Source of the DNA: a virus | DNA length: 42,205 nt | Virus record (IMG/VR): IMGVR_UViG_3300009610_000048 | Span: 1 to 42,205 of that record | Direction: 5' to 3' (one strand) | Shown: positions 37,447 to 42,205 of the stretch, piece after piece | Numbering within the stretch: position 1 is the stretch's first letter | Layout of the letters: each line of letters starts with the position of its first letter | The notes under the pieces: generated by a model | Told to the model about the DNA's origin: nothing | Databases searched by the model: none | Seen by the model: only the letters and a program-made list of their open reading frames with translations | Translations under genes and position numbers: made by a program

Positions 37447-40393
37447 GCAGTGACGTGCCGGTCCCGTCTGCGCCGTCCATGCAGGAAATCTCAATGTCGT
37501 TGAGTCCTGACACTGCTCCGAACTCGTCGCGATACTGAAGCAGGCCGACACGGGCCGACCATGAGTCGGTCCCTGTCGCCACAACCTGAGTACCTCCGAT
37601 GACTGGGTTTGGGTCAGTCACATTAGTCAACAGCACGCTCGTGCATTGAGCCGCCGTGAAGGTGCCCATCAGGTCTACGAGTCGGCCGCGCTGTGTCCAC
37701 GTCGCGTCAGCCGTGGGGTAGGTGAACGTCGCCACCACACTTGACGCAGGCACGTAGGAGATGACTTCGGAGACGGTCGTGCTGTTACTCGCCGCGTCAG
37801 TGAACGTGACCTGAACCGTATTGGTGCCAGAGATCAGGTCGATTCCTCCGCCTGGAATCGTCCATGTCCCGCTCGTGGACGGGAACGCCGAATTAGGCGT
37901 CACCGTCCCGTTCTCACTGGGGTTCTCCGCGACTCTCCATGTGCCTGTTGCGACACCCACGGCATCACTGAACGTGCCAGCCATCGATGTGTATGGAGTC
38001 GCCGCGACTTGCAAGACGCCAGTAGGTGTCGTAATCGCGGCTACTGGGCTGATGATGTCACCACCGCCAGCCTGCGCAGTCGCGACGAAGTTCGAAAACC
38101 CAGTAGCGGTGCCCCATGCGCCAGCCCACGCATAGCCACTGGTGAACGAGCTGGACCCGTCAGTGGCGCACGAGCCCTGCACCACACCGTTTTTCAGTAG
38201 GCAATATTCCTGACCAATCACTCGACACGACGCCACATCACCAGACACCCACGGGGTGGTGGTCATATCGATCGTGGCGAAGGTCGTTCGATTCGTGTTG
38301 ATGAACTTGGCTATGTAACTAATCGGGTTCTGTGCCGTGCAACCCATCCCTGAGTAGTTTGACCCAGACACAGACCCGCGCACGCCTTGGTAGATCCAGA
38401 CGTTATCCGTGGGTGTCACGTCGATGGTGACACTCGCCATCTGATCGTTATTGATCGCGCTGTTGAAGTAGAACAGGTTGCGCGCGTTCGTAGAACTCCG
38501 AAGGTGGTTGTTCTCCCACAACAGCGAGCCGACCATGTTGACCCAGCAATGGGGATTAGGTGTAGCCCATGACCCGCTGAGCGTGAACGTATCTAATAGA
38601 CCCGTGCAGGTACTGGACGCACGCAACACACTGACAGGGATGATGGCCGTATCCGTGTCGTCATCGATGGACGTAACCGTAATCGCGCTCACGCTCATCG
38701 ACGGCAGATCCGGTGTGCAGGCCCATGCGGTTGGCGTCCCGGTATTCGTAATGCTGCCGTCCTTGTCAGACGCGCACACCGTGCCGGTCACTGTGCCGTC
38801 AGAGTCCGCTGCGGTTCCAGCAAGGGCAATTGTGGCCGATGACGTGTAGTGAGTAGCCGCAGATGACGGCGTGGTCAACGCAGACGTGGGTGGCTCATTC
38901 GGCGTGACCGGCGCACTCCCAAGAGACCCGTCAATAGACGCCTCATTGATGTAGGTATCAAAGAGCGCACACGCCGTGTCGTCAGGCACCCCCTGAGAGG
39001 CAGGGTTCCCAGAGTAACACTCGCCAGTAAACTGAGCCCTCCACAGGGTCATGATGCGGTTGTCGCCCCAGTTGTTGTTGCGATTCAGCAGATACTGGAA
39101 ATACGCTGAATTGCCGTGCTCCTCCTCTAACTGCATCTCCGACAAGATCACGGCTATTCCCACCGGCCCCTCCACAGGCATATAGGCATAGGTGGGATTC
39201 CAGACCGCAGAGCACTTCGGGACATTCGACCAGTCCGCACACCATTGCGCCCGATTAAGCATCTCCTGTGTGAAGTCCACGCATAAGTGGGTGGCCGTGC
39301 CGTTATGACCACACGATGCTTGCAGCGTGGTATCGATGATGCCCTGCGTGATGGTGGCATACTGGAGATTCGTGCAGAACTTATTTCCAGACACGGCATT
39401 CGGAGCGATAGACATCATGTCTGCGTTGTCCAAGAGGGACGCCCCGAACACGATGAGTTCCTTCGCCGGCCAGCACCATCCAGCGATGCCGATGAAATAC
39501 TGTCCCGCGCGATACTGACTCCAGAGATCAATGGCCATCTGTGACATGCGGATGGCCAGTACCTCTTTTTGGCCGTCAGTCGCTGATTGACTGAGCGCAG
39601 CCATCGCATTCAGCGTGGCCCCCTGGATCTGTCGGCCATAGGCGATGATGGGTGTGTTGCACCAGCTACTGGGCATCGCATCCGTCCACCCATCCGCGCC
39701 CTTGCCAGCCAGAATCAGGAGCGGACCACGGAACCAGCAATTCGACTCAATCGTGGCGAGGCTAGAAATGGCCCCAGAGTTGGTGTAGTCGTGCAGGACG
39801 TTGTAACGAATCTGGCTCTTGGTCGTGATGCCACTCGGAAATGATTTATCGGAGCCAGCCCATGGTGGACGCCACGCGCAGCCATTGCCACACGCTGGCG
39901 CAGCAGAGATGATGGTGACAACATCCGCGTATTGCATACACGCGACCGAGTTCGATCCTGGCGCAATTGGGCATGAACCAGTCGGATTATTCGAGGTCGC
40001 AAACACAATCGATGACCCCGCCGCAATCGTTGCAGACGGGAACGAATCACACACGTTTAACGTGTCCGTGTAGGCGTACGACAGCGTCCGCGAATCAAAC
40101 CCCTGTAACACTTCACCGGATTTCGCAGAGGTCAACGTTGTGGGCGCATGGGGCACTGGGTTGATCTGACACCCATTCGTGAACGGCGTGACTGTGTCCG
40201 CGCCTGTGCGCGTAACAATAGTGGTCGTGCCTCCCCCGACCACCACAAACGGGTCACCATTGGCGTACGTGCCTTGCGTTGGTGAGCCCGAGAACGTCAC
40301 CGAGCCACCAGAGATCGGCAGCGTAACAACGATGTCAGCCGACGCAGGAACGGCCCACACCAACAGCGCGAGAATAATTACAACTATCTGCAT
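37397..40393 (-). CDS. Large exported multidomain protein
   Basis: 998 aa. Residues 1-19 are a signal peptide (MQIVVIILALLVWAVPASA). Residues ~195-490 are helical with repeated Trp/Cys (FIGIAGWCWPAKELIVFGAS, LSEMQLEEEHGNSAYFQYLL), possibly an alpha/alpha-barrel as in polysaccharide lyases. Residues ~600-765 resemble a ConA-like lectin domain (DTFTLSGSWATPNPHCWVNM ... SGYAWAGAWGTATGFSNFVA). Ig-like modules lie at ~505-590, ~775-875 and ~880-990 (ITTPTGVLQVAATPY, TNTVQVTFTDAASNST). It is probably surface-located and carbohydrate-interacting. It starts inside the end of the upstream gene by 10 nt. Function unknown. Confidence 0.75.
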   Translation of the reverse strand: MQIVVIILALLVWAVPASADIVVTLPISGGSVTFSGSPTQGTYANGDPFVVVGGGTTTIVTRTGADTVTPFTNGCQINPVPHAPTTLTSAKSGEVLQGFDSRTLSYAYTDTLNVCDSFPSATIAAGSSIVFATSNNPTGSCPIAPGSNSVACMQYADVVTIISAAPACGNGCAWRPPWAGSDKSFPSGITTKSQIRYNVLHDYTNSGAISSLATIESNCWFRGPLLILAGKGADGWTDAMPSSWCNTPIIAYGRQIQGATLNAMAALSQSATDGQKEVLAIRMSQMAIDLWSQYRAGQYFIGIAGWCWPAKELIVFGASLLDNADMMSIAPNAVSGNKFCTNLQYATITQGIIDTTLQASCGHNGTATHLCVDFTQEMLNRAQWCADWSNVPKCSAVWNPTYAYMPVEGPVGIAVILSEMQLEEEHGNSAYFQYLLNRNNNWGDNRIMTLWRAQFTGECYSGNPASQGVPDDTACALFDTYINEASIDGSLGSAPVTPNEPPTSALTTPSSAATHYTSSATIALAGTAADSDGTVTGTVCASDKDGSITNTGTPTAWACTPDLPSMSVSAITVTSIDDDTDTAIIPVSVLRASSTCTGLLDTFTLSGSWATPNPHCWVNMVGSLLWENNHLRSSTNARNLFYFNSAINNDQMASVTIDVTPTDNVWIYQGVRGSVSGSNYSGMGCTAQNPISYIAKFINTNRTTFATIDMTTTPWVSGDVASCRVIGQEYCLLKNGVVQGSCATDGSSSFTSGYAWAGAWGTATGFSNFVATAQAGGGDIISPVAAITTPTGVLQVAATPYTSMAGTFSDAVGVATGTWRVAENPSENGTVTPNSAFPSTSGTWTIPGGGIDLISGTNTVQVTFTDAASNSTTVSEVISYVPASSVVATFTYPTADATWTQRGRLVDLMGTFTAAQCTSVLLTNVTDPNPVIGGTQVVATGTDSWSARVGLLQYRDEFGAVSGLNDIEISCMDGADGTGTSLLTVHKYVTYIPLKKRR

Positions 40394-41148
40394 CTGCCCA
40401 CCCCAAGAAGAAGACCGTCACCGCAATTCGTGCCTGCTGCGGCGGATTGACTAATGGCGAAATGCACCGCCGCCCGCCCGTTCGATGTCACAGAAAACCC
40501 GATAGACCTGCTCCCTTGACCTGCCGTGGTCTCGAACACAGACCCTGCCACGACACTGCCTAAATCTTGTGCAGGCCCAACCGTAGAATTAGCCCCAGCA
40601 CCAATCGCGGACGATGATCCAGAAAACGCACAGGCGAACCGCATGCTGTTCGTGCCTGGGGAGCTATCATCCACGCTCTGTTCAGCAAGCGCACCGTCCT
40701 CGCTCAATAGAACAGGCGCGTTTGTGATCTGGGTGTTCCCGCCAGCAGTGACCCATCCCAAATACGCATACAGCAGATTGGCGTTGTTGTTTCTCGTCAC
40801 CCTGACGGTTTGGGTGCCGGTTGGTACCCCAGACCCAAGGAAATACAACTTCGCGAATCCGGGTTCTGACACCGTGTCTGTAGCAGTCGCACTTGCGACT
40901 GCGGGAATATTGGGGCCGCTGACGAAATCCACGCTCGTCGCATCGACCGTGGCACTTGATAAGCCGATCACGCACACAAACACCCCTTGTGACGTGCCTA
41001 TATCTGTGGCGGCAAAATCGAAAGACGCCTCTGACGCAGACGCCGTGGCCGCTACCGTGTGAGACTCGATAATCCCTATGGCGACTACTTGCGCGAAAGC
41101 AGGCCACGCCCACAGCGCCAGACACGCGGTCAGGAGTAGTCGGCGCAT
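40384..41148 (-). CDS. Exported beta-rich protein
   Basis: 254 aa; signal peptide MRRLLLTACLALWAWPAFAQ. Mature part is Ala/Ser/Thr-rich with beta strands (EASFDFAATDIGTSQGVFVC, GTQTVRVTRNNNANLLYAYL, RSIGFSVTSNGRAAVHFAIS) and three or four Cys. It reads as a jelly-roll or galactose-binding-like domain. The start overlaps the upstream stop (TGATG). Unknown role. Confidence 0.72.
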   Translation of the reverse strand: MRRLLLTACLALWAWPAFAQVVAIGIIESHTVAATASASEASFDFAATDIGTSQGVFVCVIGLSSATVDATSVDFVSGPNIPAVASATATDTVSEPGFAKLYFLGSGVPTGTQTVRVTRNNNANLLYAYLGWVTAGGNTQITNAPVLLSEDGALAEQSVDDSSPGTNSMRFACAFSGSSSAIGAGANSTVGPAQDLGSVVAGSVFETTAGQGSRSIGFSVTSNGRAAVHFAISQSAAAGTNCGDGLLLGVGRCR

Positions 41149-41672
41149 CAGAATTTGCCGTTCATCGCCGCGCGGGTAGGACCATCGGCCGCGTTGTAGT
41201 CCGCGTTAATCTCGGTGCGAAGCGTGCCAATCTGCGTATTGAGCGCGGTAATGGCCGTCTGGAGCGCACCTGATGGTGTGACACCCAGCGCCGTGAACCG
41301 CGCCAACTTGTTCTGATTGAGTTCCAATAGGGCAATCTTCGCGCCCCACGCATTGGCCGCAATCTCCACAGCCGTGAGCACGGTCGGATCGATTGGGACA
41401 ACAGTCTGCCCGACCTGCACCGCTGCCAGCTTAGACACCGCAACAGACGCATTCAGGTTCAGGAATTGCTGCCCAACCCATGTTCGGAAGCCGACAAAGG
41501 TGGACGACTGAGAGACGGTATAGGTCAGTCGTGCTTCTGCCTCACCAACCCCATTGAACGCGACGGTGATAATCTTCCCGTCGTTACCGACAATCTGATG
41601 CGTGGTGTAGTCGGCAGACGCGATGCGGCCGACGAGCAGGAACAGGACAGCAAGTACGAGAATCCGCTTCAT
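41148..41672 (-). CDS. Exported protein of unknown function
   Basis: 174 aa. The ATG at 41672 is chosen because AGGAG lies 6 nt before it; an ATG two codons upstream touches the ribosome site. Signal peptide MKRILVLAVLFLLVGRIASA. The mature part has beta (KIITVAFNGVGEAEARLTYT) then helical regions (LLELNQNKLARFTALG, QTAITALNTQIGTLRTEINA). No Cys. Function unknown. Confidence 0.72.
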   Translation of the reverse strand: MKRILVLAVLFLLVGRIASADYTTHQIVGNDGKIITVAFNGVGEAEARLTYTVSQSSTFVGFRTWVGQQFLNLNASVAVSKLAAVQVGQTVVPIDPTVLTAVEIAANAWGAKIALLELNQNKLARFTALGVTPSGALQTAITALNTQIGTLRTEINADYNAADGPTRAAMNGKF

Positions 41673-41681
41673 CGACATCTC

Positions 41682-42205
41682 CTATGGAGCAGGAACGGCC
41701 ACAATCGTGCCGTGTAATTCAGTAGTCCCACTGGTCACGAGACACAGCACGGAGTTCGTGGTCACTGAGCGCATAACCGCGCCTTGGCCACCGCCAAGCG
41801 TCAGGCCACCATTGGCCCCGAAGCCCCATCCGTCAGCAGCGGCCAGACCCGTTGACATTAGCGATGCCGTGACAGATCCGCAGTTGTCTGAGTTGTCATC
41901 AACCAAGTTGACGTTGTTCGCGCCGGTCGTCACCAGATTGATCGCGCAGATGTGCCAGTAGTTGCCGGACCCTGACAGCGACGGTGTGATCACGGTCGTC
42001 GCGGCTGACGTAATGTCTACCGTGAAATACTGCTTCGCCACGCCGGAACACGGATCCAACTGGCGCGTCCACACCAACCCAAGCACATCCACGTTGATCG
42101 TGGCATTCTCGCCATCCGTTGCCGTGCTGCCAGCCGCAGCCAATCGCACCACCGCACCTGCTCTACACAGCGCACCACCGGCTGTCTCTGCAACGTCCTC
42201 TGTGC
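41682..42205 (-). CDS. Beta-rich protein, 5' end beyond the right edge
   Basis: The frame is open to the window edge (about 173 codons), so the N-terminus is missing; an in-frame GTG at 42152 is probably internal. Contains VWTRQLDPCSGVAKQYFTVD, HICAINLVTTGANNVNLVDD and a Gly-rich ADGWGFGANGGLTLGGGQGA. This repeat-like pattern (VDDNSDNCGSVTASL) occurs in many uncharacterised phage proteins, possibly virion or secreted. Whether it has a signal peptide cannot be seen. The stop lies 9 nt before the 41672 start. Confidence 0.7.
   Translation of the reverse strand, partial: TEDVAETAGGALCRAGAVVRLAAAGSTATDGENATINVDVLGLVWTRQLDPCSGVAKQYFTVDITSAATTVITPSLSGSGNYWHICAINLVTTGANNVNLVDDNSDNCGSVTASLMSTGLAAADGWGFGANGGLTLGGGQGAVMRSVTTNSVLCLVTSGTTELHGTIVAVPAP

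Noticed and set aside
1-42205. Complete circular genome with the two end genes joined
   Set aside because: The reading frames of the genes at the two edges do not match across the junction and no terminal repeat is visible.
1-42205. CRISPR array or insertion sequence
   Set aside because: No regularly spaced repeats and no transposase-like protein were seen.

Overview
This window is part of a tailed-phage genome (or prophage-like viral contig), with a podovirus-type virion. It encodes large terminase, portal, scaffold-like protein, major capsid protein, head-tail adaptor, a tail-collar protein and Gln/Ala- or Gly-rich candidate ejection proteins. No tape measure, tail tube or sheath gene is visible. 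Almost every gene is on the minus strand and most neighbours overlap by ATGA, GTGA, TGATG or TAATG. The two ends do not join in frame, and both end genes are cut by the window edge, so the map is incomplete. I saw no integrase, DNA polymerase, helicase, primase or tRNA gene, and no obvious endolysin.

Layout. 1-17.3 kb (minus) is the structural and packaging cassette. Read in transcription order it runs TerS-like, coiled-coil protein, TerL, scaffold, capsid (behind a branched leader RNA), decoration-like protein, portal, three small Cys proteins, adaptor/fibre fusion, tail protein, collar protein, three candidate ejection proteins, and a signal-peptide protein that runs off the left edge. 17.2-18.0 kb has endonuclease VII and small genes. 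At 18.0-18.1 kb there is a strand switch with a perfect DnaA-box match. 18.1-19.85 kb (plus) holds six small genes, including a ribbon-helix-helix-like protein. 20.7-21.1 kb holds a second, two-gene plus-strand unit with a near-consensus promoter that would give a leaderless mRNA. 21.1-31.7 kb (minus) is a long train of small accessory genes: VRR-NUC-like nuclease, DNA methyltransferase, HNH protein, zinc-ribbon proteins, a lipoprotein and conserved phage hypotheticals. At 31.7-31.85 kb a divergent regulatory switch separates two HTH genes. 32.5-36.8 kb (minus) holds lysis-type membrane proteins (holin-like, XhlA-like, spanin-like), a C39-like cysteine peptidase and a DnaQ-type exonuclease. 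36.8-42.2 kb holds a run of exported proteins.

The most unusual part is the export cassette. At least four, probably five, adjacent late genes carry N-terminal signal peptides (41672, 41148, 40393, the gene off the left edge at 761, and perhaps the truncated gene at the right edge). One plus-strand gene (36784-37446) has a signal peptide and a C-terminal PEP-CTERM sorting signal. That signal is the substrate tag of bacterial exosortases, so the host is inferred to be a Gram-negative bacterium with an exosortase/EPS system, and the phage may place a protein on the host envelope. Further exported proteins lie at 27.1-27.9, 32.5-33.5 and 19.8-20.2 kb. All functions are read from sequence motifs alone; no searches were run.
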